A DNA stretch of 64,000 nucleotides from Saccharibacillus alkalitolerans (lineage in GTDB: Bacteria; Bacillota; Bacilli; Paenibacillales; Paenibacillaceae). A program made the position numbers and the translations under genes. Below, one piece after another: positions 27,579 to 36,260 of the stretch. How positions within the stretch are numbered: position 1 is the first letter of the stretch; every line of letters begins with the position of its first letter. The DNA is taken from the NCBI RefSeq assembly GCF_011090185.1, contig NZ_JAAFGS010000001.1, forward strand, positions 434,001 through 498,000. Direction: 5' to 3'. The notes below the pieces were generated by a model. The model saw only the letters and a program-made list of their open reading frames with translations. It searched no databases and was not told where the DNA came from.

Positions 27579-28405
27579 ATTCTCAATTTTCTGTGCTCGC
27601 AGGGTGCGTCGTCTATGAAGTCATACGACACATCACCGAGCGAGTTTCAATCCACGCACCCGCACGGGGTGCGACCGATCAAGGAGCCGGGCGTCGGAGA
27701 TGAGCATGCGTTTCAATCCACGCACCCGCACGGGGTGCGACTGGATGGCTTTGGCAATCGCGGCACCGTTGGAGTTGTTTCAATCCACGCACCCGCACGG
27801 GGTGCGACTACAGTTTAACGGATGCGCCCGAATTAAACTCGGGTTTCAATCCACGCACCCGCACGGGGTGCGACTTAGAAGCCCTGGCTGCGCACGTTTT
27901 CAGAGGCGAGTTTCAATCCACGCACCCGCACGGGGTGCGACATCGTTCCGGCGCCAAACAATCCGAATTTATGCGTGTTTCAATCCACGCACCCGCACGG
28001 GGTGCGACGCGACGCCGGTTACTATCGCCAGGATTGCGAACAAGTTTCAATCCACGCACCCGCACGGGGTGCGACTTTGTTGCGATCGCCGTTCTTAATC
28101 GCCAGACGGTTTCAATCCACGCACCCGCACGGGGTGCGACCGCCGCCAATCGTTGCGGCGAAAGGGGATGGAGGTTTCAATCCACGCACCCGCACGGGGT
28201 GCGACGGAGGACTACGCGCGTATGACCGCCGTGTCGCCGGTTTCAATCCACGCACCCGCACGGGGTGCGACGGAGGTTTAAGGTATGGCTCAATTCAGCT
28301 TTAAAGTTTCAATCCACGCACCCGCACGGGGTGCGACACGTCCCGGTTTACGACGAAGACGGTGACCAAACCGGTTTCAATCCACGCACCCGCACGGGGT
28401 GCGAC
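27579..28405 (-). CRISPR. CRISPR array 3, 12 repeats plus one decayed copy
   Basis: 12 identical 32-base repeats from 27644 to 28405 with 33-35-base spacers, reading GTTTCAATCCAC, GCACCC-GCACG-GGGTGC, GAC on the + strand. A decayed copy ending at 27610 keeps CTCGCAGGGTGCG, which is closer to the array 2 repeat. The leader is on the right, so it is transcribed leftward. Some spacers look like gene starts, for example the one at 28272-28305, which holds GGAGG followed by ATGGCTCAATTC. Confidence 0.97.
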
Positions 28406-28573
28406 TGTTCTCCTTCCCAGCTCTTGCCTAGCAAGGCTTCCCAGGCCGAAAAGTGCGAACCTCAAATCCAGCCTACTCAAAACCAGACAAAAACACAATA
28501 AGAATTGATCAAACCCTTATAGGATGTGGGGTGCGAACCTCCCGGGGATTTTATGAGAGCTTTGGGTTCGCAC
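28406..28573 (-). promoter_or_regulatory. CRISPR leader of array 3
   Basis: Third copy of the shared leader. GTGCGAACCT lies at 28453-28462 and 28531-28540 and GGTTCGCAC at 28565-28573. The leftward promoter candidate has TTGTGT and TAGGCT 17 bases apart. The AT-rich 28574-28782 to its right holds nothing I recognise. Confidence 0.8.
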
Positions 28574-28782
28574 TTTCGAACTTCTTTTTACTTGTTCGAA
28601 TTTCTTCTAATACTTACTTAAGTGAAGAACCCTCATGATCTGCCATAGATAAACATTCTTACAACGTCGAAAAAGATTTTTCAATAAATATCTTAATATG
28701 GATTTTATTTTAGTGCTCAACCTCTACGTGTAATAGTCGTTGTAATCATCTGCTTGTCTACATAAGGGAGCGTCCCAATTTG

Positions 28783-28890
28783 CCGCGGGGCGTCAGCTTC
28801 TCGGGCCAGATCAAAAAGATGTTCGATTTCGGCGAACTGAGCAGCGACCGCGCGGCCGGATTGGTCGGCGAAGCGCTGTTCAAGGTTTAA
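28783..28890 (+). pseudogene. 3' remnant of a second serine hydrolase gene
   Basis: These 108 bases encode the last 35 residues of a protein like the serine hydrolase at 2291-3373 (RGVSFSGQIKKMFDFGELSS against RGVSFAGHLKQMIGLGELSS) up to the same stop. The last 60 bases match 3314-3373 with one mismatch, while the part before is clearly diverged. No start or catalytic motifs remain. It marks the right edge of the CRISPR block, as the intact gene marks the left. Confidence 0.85.
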
Positions 28891-28919
28891 GAACTTCAAA
28901 AGCATAGCGAAGAAACAGG

Positions 28920-28943
28920 CCTCGGCGAATGCCGGGGCTTTTT
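28920..28943 (+). terminator. terminator after the serine hydrolase remnant
   Basis: CCTCGGC and GCCGGGG form a seven-pair stem with a GAAT loop, followed by CTTTTTG. It probably served the gene that is now a remnant. Confidence 0.7.
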
Positions 28944-29092
28944 GACGTGCGTTTCGGCACGATCTTGAATAAGCCCATAAGATAAAAGGGCGTAAATGAC
29001 GATTATTGTAAACAAAGTTTCCAAATTCATTCAAAAGTGTAATAAGAATAGGACATAATCGCCTTCATCTTATACATAGGGAGGAAACGAAC

Positions 29093-30145
29093 ATGAATCA
29101 AGCAGGACGCAAGTTGTGGAAAAAGCTGCCGGCCGCCGCGCTGGCATCCGTTTTCGCGTTGGGAGCAGGGGCAGCTTCACTGCCTTTCGCGCCGTCCGCA
29201 TCCGCTGAAGAGTATGCCGCTGTCTCCGCTCCGAATGTCAGCGATCCCGCCAAAATGGAATTGATTTATCTGGTGACCGCTTCGATGGATTCGCAGAACC
29301 GTTTTGCCCAAACGTCGGACCATATGGAATACTGGGCGCTCCAAGCCGCTCAGAACCAGGCGCTCGCCGTGGTGGCGAATCCGGCTCCGTCTTCCGCGCA
29401 GCTGTTCTCCGCCCGTCAGCAGATGGAGAAGGCATGGGGCGACTACGCTTATCGCTATGTGCATGATAAAAAAGACGTGAGTCGGATCATGGGACGCGAC
29501 GGAAGCGCGATTTATTCGAAGTACCCGTCTTCCGATCCGTCTTACTTGACGCCGTACGAGAAAGGCGTCATCGATATGATCGACAAAACGTATGATCTGA
29601 TGGACACGATGGGAGACAGCAACGGCGAAGCGGCTCAGGCCTATCAATATTACGAATTGGAAACGTCCAAGCTGTCTCATCTGGTGACGCCCGACTTCGA
29701 TCGCTATCGCTCTTCCTTGGCTTACAGCCAGGAGAAGGCAGCGGAGTCCATGGTCGTGCTGGAACAGCTCGGGATAGACGCGAAGGAGCGCGTGGACGAT
29801 TTCAATCGCTCGGTCGCTTTCCTGCAGGCGCTGCTGAGTAACGGCCCTTACGAGAGAGCGGTGTACTCCGCCGCGCTCAACGACGTGGAGAACGATCGGT
29901 ATGCGATCCAAAGCTCCGCCAAACTGGCCCAAGAAATCGTCCGCATTCAGAAATTGGCCGATACCTCCCCGCGGGGAATCCGCTCCGGCGAATATCCGGC
30001 TTCGGCCTTCGGGACGCTGAACCGGGCGATCAACGAAGCGAAGCACGTGCTCGAGACGGCCGACTCGGCGGAGGAGATGAACTATCAGTATCAATTCGTG
30101 CTGGAACGGGCGGAGTATTATTTCAAAAAAAGCGTGAAGCCGTAA
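29093..30145 (+). CDS. secreted helical protein of unknown function
   Basis: 350 residues, ATG with GGGAGG upstream. A clear Sec signal peptide (basic KLWKKL, hydrophobic core, cleavage after ASA near residue 38) starts the protein. The mature part is predicted helical from its heptad-like pattern, with many Gln, Tyr and Asp residues and a C-terminal stretch (ASAFGTLNRAINEAKHVLETADSAEEM) reminiscent of FIVAR-like surface-protein helices. No catalytic motif or anchor is visible. It is a single-gene unit bounded by the terminator at 30240. Confidence 0.8.
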   Translation: MNQAGRKLWKKLPAAALASVFALGAGAASLPFAPSASAEEYAAVSAPNVSDPAKMELIYLVTASMDSQNRFAQTSDHMEYWALQAAQNQALAVVANPAPSSAQLFSARQQMEKAWGDYAYRYVHDKKDVSRIMGRDGSAIYSKYPSSDPSYLTPYEKGVIDMIDKTYDLMDTMGDSNGEAAQAYQYYELETSKLSHLVTPDFDRYRSSLAYSQEKAAESMVVLEQLGIDAKERVDDFNRSVAFLQALLSNGPYERAVYSAALNDVENDRYAIQSSAKLAQEIVRIQKLADTSPRGIRSGEYPASAFGTLNRAINEAKHVLETADSAEEMNYQYQFVLERAEYYFKKSVKP

Positions 30146-30239
30146 CGCGAACGCAGGGAGGAAGCAGCATGAAATAAGCACACGCAGGACGAAAAAACGC
30201 AGAATGAACACACGAAAGAGGAACGAACATAAAATGAAG

Positions 30240-30279
30240 AAACGGACTCCGATGCAGGATCGGGGTCCGTTTCGTTTTT
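30240..30279. terminator. bidirectional terminator between convergent genes
   Basis: AAACGGAC-CCGAT pairs with ATCGG-GTCCGTTT around a five-base loop. T-rich sequence follows on the + strand (TTTCGTTTTTG), and on the - strand the stem is followed by TTTCTTCATTTT. It serves the secreted protein gene and the ABC transporter operon. Confidence 0.8.
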
Positions 30280-30289
30280 GCGTTTATCG

Positions 30290-31120
30290 CTATCCTTTTA
30301 CCGCGCCGGCCGTAAGACCGCTGACGATATACTTCTGGCAGAACAGATACAGAATGAACACGGGCAGCGAAGTCAGCACGAGATCGGCGAAGATCAGATT
30401 CCAGTCGCGGCTGAATTTCCCGTAAAAATTGTAAACCGAGAGCGGCATCGTCCAGTCGGAGCTGTCGGTGAGAAAATACAGCGGAATGGTGATGTCGTTC
30501 CAGACGGACATGAACACCATAATCGCGACCGTCGCGTTGACCGGCAAAATCAGCGGGGTGACGATCTTGAAGAACACGCTCAGCGTGCCCGCCCCTTCCA
30601 GAAACGCCACTTCGTCCAGCGCTTTCGGGATGGAGCGGATAAATCCGCTGTACAGGAAGACGCTGAACGCCGTGTTCAGCGAAGCGTAAATGAAGATTAC
30701 GCTGGAAATGCTGCCGTAGAAGCCGAGCCACTGCACGACGCGAATGGTCGTGATGACGGACATCGGCGCGATCAATCCCATGAAAAAGAACATGTACAGG
30801 AAATTCGACAGCTTCGTCTCCCGGCGCGTCAGAATAAAAGCCGCCGCCGAGGAGGTCACGATATTTACGACGCAGGAGATGCCGGTGATCAGGATGCCGT
30901 TCCAGAACGCGCGGGCGAGACCGCCTTCCTTGAATACGGTGGCGTAGTTCGAGAAATGCCATTCGCTCGGCAGACGCAGCGTAAACTTCATCACTTCGAT
31001 ATTGTTCATGAAGCTGCCGAAGATCATGATCAGCATCGGCAGAATGATCACGAGGGAAGCGAGAAGCAGAAAGCCTTCGACCATATAATTGCGCCAGGCC
31101 ATTTTGCGGGTATAGCTCAT
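30290..31120 (-). CDS. sugar ABC transporter permease, MalG family
   Basis: 276 residues with six membrane segments. The EAA loop that contacts the ATPase is present as DEVAFLEGAGTLSVFFKIVTP. It is the second permease of a CUT1 importer; its start overlaps the stop of the first permease. No ATPase gene is in this cluster, as is common where a shared MsmK/UgpC-type ATPase serves several importers. Substrate is unknown, most likely an oligosaccharide. Confidence 0.93.
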   Translation of the reverse strand: MSYTRKMAWRNYMVEGFLLLASLVIILPMLIMIFGSFMNNIEVMKFTLRLPSEWHFSNYATVFKEGGLARAFWNGILITGISCVVNIVTSSAAAFILTRRETKLSNFLYMFFFMGLIAPMSVITTIRVVQWLGFYGSISSVIFIYASLNTAFSVFLYSGFIRSIPKALDEVAFLEGAGTLSVFFKIVTPLILPVNATVAIMVFMSVWNDITIPLYFLTDSSDWTMPLSVYNFYGKFSRDWNLIFADLVLTSLPVFILYLFCQKYIVSGLTAGAVKG

Positions 31121-31992
31121 TATTCGGATACCTCCTTGCGGCGCATGAAGATGAGCAGCGGGATGGCGATAATCGTCACGGCCGCGAACAGCAGCGTATT
31201 GACCGCCGTGCCCAGGCCCCAGCTGCCTTCGCCGAACGAACGCAGGATGATCGTGCCGACGACCTGCGAAGCGTTGCCCGGGCCGCCGCCCGTGAGCACG
31301 AACACTTCGGAGAAGACTTTAAGCCCGCCGATCAGCGTCAGCATCAGGTTGATGTTCAGCGCGGGAAGCAGCAGGGGCAGCGTAATGCTGCGGAAGCTTC
31401 TCCAGGCGCCGGCTCCGTCGATGGTCGCGGCTTCGTAATAGTCTTTCGGGATGGACTGCAGGCCGGCCAGGTAGATCGCCATTTGGAAGCCCGCGTGCTG
31501 CCAGATCGATACGGCGGCGACCGTCCAGATGACGATCTGCGGATCGGTCAGCCAGTTCTGGCTCAGAAAGCCGAGACCGACCGACTCGAAAATGCGGTTG
31601 ATGGTGCCTTCCGAGCGCAGCATGGGCGTGAACACGATGCTGATAACCAGAATACTCAGAATGGACGGGGAGTAAAAGATCGCCCGCAGCAGATTCCGCG
31701 TCTTGAGCTTCATATTCAAGCCGACCGCCAGCGCCAGGCCGAGCAGGTTTTTGCCGATGACGGTGGCGACGGCGAAGATCAGCGTGTTTTTGATCGCCAG
31801 AAGCAGCGTTTTGTCGGTAAAAATGCGTTCGAAGTTGTCCCAGCCGATAAATTTGATGCCGATCCGGTCGAGCCGCCAGTCCGTGAACGAATAATACAAT
31901 CCCGCGATCGCGGGGACGACGAAGAAGACGCAGTAGATCAACAGGGCGGGCCATACCAGATAATACGAGTACAGTTTTCTCGATATTTTCAT
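31120..31992 (-). CDS. sugar ABC transporter permease, MalF/UgpA family
   Basis: 290 residues with six membrane segments, starting with the usual LVWPALLIYCVFFVVPAIAG and ending in FMRRKE. The EAA loop is EAATIDGAGAWRSFRSITLP. It forms a heterodimer with the MalG-type partner in the membrane. The upstream binding-protein gene ends 168 bases away; that gap has no terminator I can see. Confidence 0.93.
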   Translation of the reverse strand: MKISRKLYSYYLVWPALLIYCVFFVVPAIAGLYYSFTDWRLDRIGIKFIGWDNFERIFTDKTLLLAIKNTLIFAVATVIGKNLLGLALAVGLNMKLKTRNLLRAIFYSPSILSILVISIVFTPMLRSEGTINRIFESVGLGFLSQNWLTDPQIVIWTVAAVSIWQHAGFQMAIYLAGLQSIPKDYYEAATIDGAGAWRSFRSITLPLLLPALNINLMLTLIGGLKVFSEVFVLTGGGPGNASQVVGTIILRSFGEGSWGLGTAVNTLLFAAVTIIAIPLLIFMRRKEVSE

Positions 31993-32160
31993 TTTTTCAC
32001 ACTCCGATGCGCGCGGCGAAAAGGAGGGACCGGAAAAGCGACCCCCGTATGCCGAACGCGTGAATTGGACGGCGAGAGCCGAGCGGTGCGGTAAGGCAAA
32101 TTCCCCGCCGCGCCGGCCCGGTCAGACAGTGGATATCGCCGTTTCGCCGAAACTTTCCGG

Positions 32161-33483
32161 TCAGAATCCTTCGACTTCCTTGTCTTTCATCAGCTGGGCG
32201 AATTTCTCGTCCCAACCGCTCAATACGCCCTGGGCGTCGATGCCGCCGGCAAATTCATCTTGAAGCAAACGATACAGTTCGCTCCGGTCGACCAGCATAT
32301 GCGCGTCCACGGTCAGCACCGTTTTCTTCGGCGTGATGTAATTGTCCACGATCTCCTGCTTGTACTCCGGCAGCTCGGGCGTCGTCACGTCGCTGAAGTT
32401 GGAGACGAATTTCTGTTCGTCGATGATTTTTTGCGCTACGTCTTTGCGGGCCGCATACTCGAAAAACTTTTTGGCCCCTTGCATGTTTTTGGCTTTTTTC
32501 GGAATGAACAGCTGGCCGCCGAGCGGACTGGCGCCCAGTTTGGCGTCGGGAGCATAAGGGATCGGGAATACGCCCAGATTCATATTCGGATCGTTATCGT
32601 TCACATTCTGAATGAGCCAGTCCCCCATGAACATCATCGCGACTTCTTTGTTCAGGAATTTGCCTACGGCCATATCGTAGCTGTCGCTCAGAATATCGCC
32701 GTTGGTGTAGCCTTTTTCGTAAACTTCATACTGCTGCTGCAAAATGTCCGCGAATGCCGGCACATCGGACCATTTCTTCTTGTTGGCGTTGATATCTTCG
32801 AACAGCGTCGGATCGTTCTTCTCCGCGTAATCCGCAAAAGCGGCGGCCGGCCAGACGTTGGCGGCCCAGTTGTCCTTGAACGGCATGAATACCGGCGTGA
32901 TGCCCGCGGCTTTGATCTTCTCGCATACGGCGAGGAATTCTTCGAAGTTGGTCGGAACGGTCAAGCCCAGCTCTTTGAACATGTCCTTGTTGTAAACGAC
33001 GCCCTGCATACCGGTATCTTGGCTGAGATGGAAACTGTAAACATGCCCGTACGCGGAAAGGACTTCTTTATTCTCCAATCGGCTCACCCAAGGTTCGTTG
33101 TCGAGAATTTCGAAGTTGCGCTCCAAGTTAAGGTCTGTCGTAGCGCTCGCCAGGTTGTACTGGATAATGTCCGGCGTCTCGTCGACCGCCAGTTTCGTTT
33201 GAAGGACGGTCGACGTTTGTTCGGCCGGGAGAAGTTGAAGATTGACTTTGATTCCCGTTTCTTTTTCGAAAGAGTCCAGCAGATCCTGCTGCACGAAGAT
33301 GGAGTCCTGCGAGCTTTTGGAAATGGCCAACTCGATCGTCGAGCCGCCGCCGCTTCCGCTGCTTCCGCTGCCGCCCGCCGCTGTCGAACCGCCCGGCGAC
33401 GCATTGCCTCCGCATGCCGCCAGCGACATCGCCATTAACCCTCCGAGCAATCCCGCCGCGATTTTTTTCGTTTTTCGATTCAT
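32161..33483 (-). CDS. extracellular sugar-binding lipoprotein of the ABC transporter
   Basis: 440 residues from the ATG at 33483 (GGGGGCGAG upstream on the coding strand); 24 further in-frame codons upstream are not signal-peptide-like. It has a lipoprotein signal with lipobox LAAC (Cys24), then a Gly/Ser-rich linker and a CUT1 family 1 binding fold (DSFEKETGIKVNLQ, EVAMMFMGDWLIQN). It captures the sugar on the outer face and hands it to the permeases. First gene of the leftward operon. Confidence 0.93.
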   Translation of the reverse strand: MNRKTKKIAAGLLGGLMAMSLAACGGNASPGGSTAAGGSGSSGSGGGSTIELAISKSSQDSIFVQQDLLDSFEKETGIKVNLQLLPAEQTSTVLQTKLAVDETPDIIQYNLASATTDLNLERNFEILDNEPWVSRLENKEVLSAYGHVYSFHLSQDTGMQGVVYNKDMFKELGLTVPTNFEEFLAVCEKIKAAGITPVFMPFKDNWAANVWPAAAFADYAEKNDPTLFEDINANKKKWSDVPAFADILQQQYEVYEKGYTNGDILSDSYDMAVGKFLNKEVAMMFMGDWLIQNVNDNDPNMNLGVFPIPYAPDAKLGASPLGGQLFIPKKAKNMQGAKKFFEYAARKDVAQKIIDEQKFVSNFSDVTTPELPEYKQEIVDNYITPKKTVLTVDAHMLVDRSELYRLLQDEFAGGIDAQGVLSGWDEKFAQLMKDKEVEGF

Positions 33484-33790
33484 AATCTCGCCCCCTGTGA
33501 ATGATGGATCCGTCTGACGATGATCTTTTTGGTAAAATTCCGATGCAGCCTGCAAATCGATCCCGTGATGCGCTTGGCCGCAGGTCTTGCGACCAAGGAA
33601 GCCCGCCGCCCGCGCCGCCCGATGCCGATGACGACCGCATTTACATTTTGAATCCGCTTACAAGTCTAAATTATAGAGGGTCGCGAAGAGGGGGTACATG
33701 GCTCACGTTTACTGTTGGGGTGTAATATTCTGAACAAAGCTCGAAGGCTCGCAAGAGGAAACGACAAGTTTCGCTGTTCGAGTCGGCGTC

Positions 33791-34006
33791 GGTTCGAGCT
33801 GAGCCGCCGAGAACAAGCGAAACTTGAAAGGCTACAGGGGCCGCGGCGCCGCGCCTTTCAAGCGAATTAAGCTTGTTCGCAGCGTTCGGCGCCGGTTCGA
33901 GCTGAGCGGCCGAGAACAAGCGAAACTTGAAAGGTGACAGGGGCCGCGGCGCCGCGCCTTTCAAGCGAATCAAGCTTGTTCGCAGCGTTCGGCGTCAGTT
34001 CGAGCT
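33791..34006. repeat. tandem 103-base palindromic repeat, about 2.1 copies
   Basis: GGTTCGAGCT starts at 33791, 33894 and (as AGTTCGAGCT) 33997, exactly 103 bases apart, with few differences between units. Each unit is itself a long imperfect hairpin: GAACAAGC...TGAAAGG...CGCGGCGCCGCG...CCTTTCA...GCTTGTTC. A partial older copy may lie at 33730-33790. The region 33484-34430 has no gene; its left part (33484-33790) shows nothing else apart from room for the transporter promoter. Confidence 0.85.
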
Positions 34007-34019
34007 GAGTAGTTCCAAC

Positions 34020-34256
34020 AAATAACTGCATTTCGACACTTATTTTTTCGATAATCAGCGTTTTGAGCAAAATAGCTGCGCAAGAGCACTTATTTTCCGT
34101 AAAAGCACCCGATTTGTCCCTATTACGCCCAAATAGCTGCTTATACGCAGTTATTTGCTTTTTGTGACCCTTTTTCTCGAAAATAATAACCCATATGCAG
34201 TTATTTCGTTTTGAACACTTGTTCCGTGTGCAATAACTGCTCCTAAGCACTTGTTT
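34020..34256. repeat. five copies of a short AT-rich inverted repeat
   Basis: Five dispersed elements of about 24-27 bases have the form AATAACTGC-n-GCAGTTATT: 34020-34045, 34070-34096, 34131-34156, 34184-34206 and 34231-34256. The third is nearly perfect (AAATAGCTGC and GCAGTTATTT). They lie upstream of the histidine kinase gene and could be extragenic palindromes or regulator sites. Confidence 0.75.
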
Positions 34257-34430
34257 ACCTACCCCGCCGATCCGCCGATCCCGACGAGCCACCGATCCTG
34301 CCGCCTCGTCGTCTTGGCCTGCTGCCGTCTCGGCCGCGTCTTCGCATCGTCCCGTTTGTGCCGAGTGCCCTTGTCGATTTTTGTCTTTGGTTGTACAGTA
34401 TGAACATCAACGGCCATGGGAGGTTGCAGG

Positions 34431-36239
34431 GTGCTTTTCGGAAAACTCAAAAGGTCGGGCGGACGGGTCAGTCTGCAGACGAAGTTTTTGCTGGCCTTTG
34501 CCGTCCTGCTGCTGATCGTCATGGGCAGCTTCGGGATCTACGTCAATCAGGTCGTCGTCCGTCCGCTCAGAGAGACGACGGAGAACGAAATGAGGCAGAC
34601 CGCGGCGAAGATCGGCGATCAGCTGAATTTGTACGTCGACGGCCAGAATCAGCTGTCTCAGCGCATTTTGTCGAGCCAGGACATCTTCGCGTTAATGCCG
34701 TCCGGCGATTACGCGAACCTCTCGGTGGAAGGGCTGTCGCGCAACCGCAGGCTGAGAGAAATCATGTTCCAATCGATCGGGCCGAGCATGAATATCGAGG
34801 ACGTGGCGATTTACGATCTGCGCGGCACGCTGCTGACGACATTCATCGGCTCCGCCGGCAATCCGCCGTCGCTGGTGCCTTTCCTGGAAGCAAGCGGACG
34901 CCGTGCAAGTTGGAATGAAAACGGTTACGATCTGTATCGTCCCGCCGCGGAGCGCGTCTTTTTCGTCCGGGCGATCATCAATCAAAACGGCAAAGTGTTC
35001 GGCTATATGGCCATCCAGCTGCAGCAGGGCATGCTCGAACGTTCGGCGGCGTCCGGCGGTTCGGGCGGCGAGGTGTACGTGCTGGACGCCGACCGTCAGG
35101 TCATCTACGCGTCAAGCGGCTCCGAGCAAAGGAAGATGCCGGAATTGATGCCGGCTGACGCTCGGACGGACGGCGTGTATTTGAGCGGGGAAGGCAGCTA
35201 TGTCGCGTATTCCCGTTCGGACGAGACGGGCTGGACGACCTACACGGTCACGCCGAAGCGGGTCGTGCTCGGCCCCGTCCATTCGGTGACGACGATCTCG
35301 ATGCTGCTGATCGCTTCGCTGTTCCTTTTTTCCGCCGCGTATATCTATTTCTCCGCCCGCAATTTCCTGCTGCCGATCCGCAGGCTGCGAAGCCAAATTC
35401 TGCGCATCAACTACAGCAACATGGACACCAAGGTGGAGACGCCTTCGACGAACAACGAGCTGCTGCAGCTGAACGATGCGTTCCAGGGGCTGCTGGAGCG
35501 GCTGCAGGTGTCGATCGAGCGGGAAAAGCTTGCCGTGCAAGAGGAAGCGGTGGCCCGGAATTCGGCGCTTCAGGCGCAGATCGCGCCGCATTTTATCCAC
35601 AATACGCTGTACCTGATCAGCATCGCCGCGCAGGAAGGGAAAAACGCGGTCGTTACGGAAATGTGCAAAAACCTGTCGGACAGCCTGCGCTATATCGTTT
35701 CTTCGCCTTATCAACATGTCAGCCTGACGCAGGAGTTGGAGCATGCGAAAGATTATTTGGCGCTGCTGCGGCACCATTACGAAGACGATCTGCGATGGAC
35801 GGTCGACGAAGATCCCGCGTTCGACGGCATTCGGCTGCCGCGGCTCGTGATTCAGCCTTTCGTGGAAAACTGCATCGAGCATGCGTTCCGCGAGGCGGAT
35901 ACGCCGTGGATGATCGAGGTGCGCGTGAAGCTGTACAACGGACTGTGGGCGCTGGAGATCCGGGATAACGGCGACGGCTTCGATCCGGATACGATCCAAG
36001 ATATTTTGGGACGCATCCGGGCGGCGGAAGCGTCGGGCGAATGGGAACGGGAAGCGGGCGCAGAAAATGCCGGGAAAACGGGAGGGACGGTCATCGGCGG
36101 CATGGGTATCGTCAACACGGTGCGCCGCCTGCAGCTAATGTACAAAAACCGGCTCTTTTTCAACATGTACAATCATACGGACGGCGGCGGAGGGGCGGCC
36201 ATCCAGATTATCGCGTCGCTGACGGAAGACTTTTATTAA
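34431..36239 (+). CDS. sensor histidine kinase, YesM family
   Basis: About 602 residues. GTG 34431 was chosen because GGAGG lies 7 bases upstream; an in-frame ATG at 34416 precedes that site and would give five more residues. Two membrane segments (about residues 14-40 and 285-310) enclose an extracellular sensory region; a HAMP-like linker, the His_kinase domain with the phospho-acceptor in QIAPHFIHNTLYLI, and the ATPase domain (FVENCIEHAF, IRDNGDGFD, GGMGIVNTVRRL) follow. It pairs with the response regulator 21 bases downstream and probably senses sugar for the adjacent transporter. Confidence 0.92.
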   Translation: MLFGKLKRSGGRVSLQTKFLLAFAVLLLIVMGSFGIYVNQVVVRPLRETTENEMRQTAAKIGDQLNLYVDGQNQLSQRILSSQDIFALMPSGDYANLSVEGLSRNRRLREIMFQSIGPSMNIEDVAIYDLRGTLLTTFIGSAGNPPSLVPFLEASGRRASWNENGYDLYRPAAERVFFVRAIINQNGKVFGYMAIQLQQGMLERSAASGGSGGEVYVLDADRQVIYASSGSEQRKMPELMPADARTDGVYLSGEGSYVAYSRSDETGWTTYTVTPKRVVLGPVHSVTTISMLLIASLFLFSAAYIYFSARNFLLPIRRLRSQILRINYSNMDTKVETPSTNNELLQLNDAFQGLLERLQVSIEREKLAVQEEAVARNSALQAQIAPHFIHNTLYLISIAAQEGKNAVVTEMCKNLSDSLRYIVSSPYQHVSLTQELEHAKDYLALLRHHYEDDLRWTVDEDPAFDGIRLPRLVIQPFVENCIEHAFREADTPWMIEVRVKLYNGLWALEIRDNGDGFDPDTIQDILGRIRAAEASGEWEREAGAENAGKTGGTVIGGMGIVNTVRRLQLMYKNRLFFNMYNHTDGGGGAAIQIIASLTEDFY

Positions 36240-36260
36240 GCGGGCAAAGGAGGATGCGAG

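Noticed and set aside
3549-28405. Self-targeting spacers against this window
   Set aside because: None was found when reading the spacers against the genes, but this was by eye and not exhaustive.
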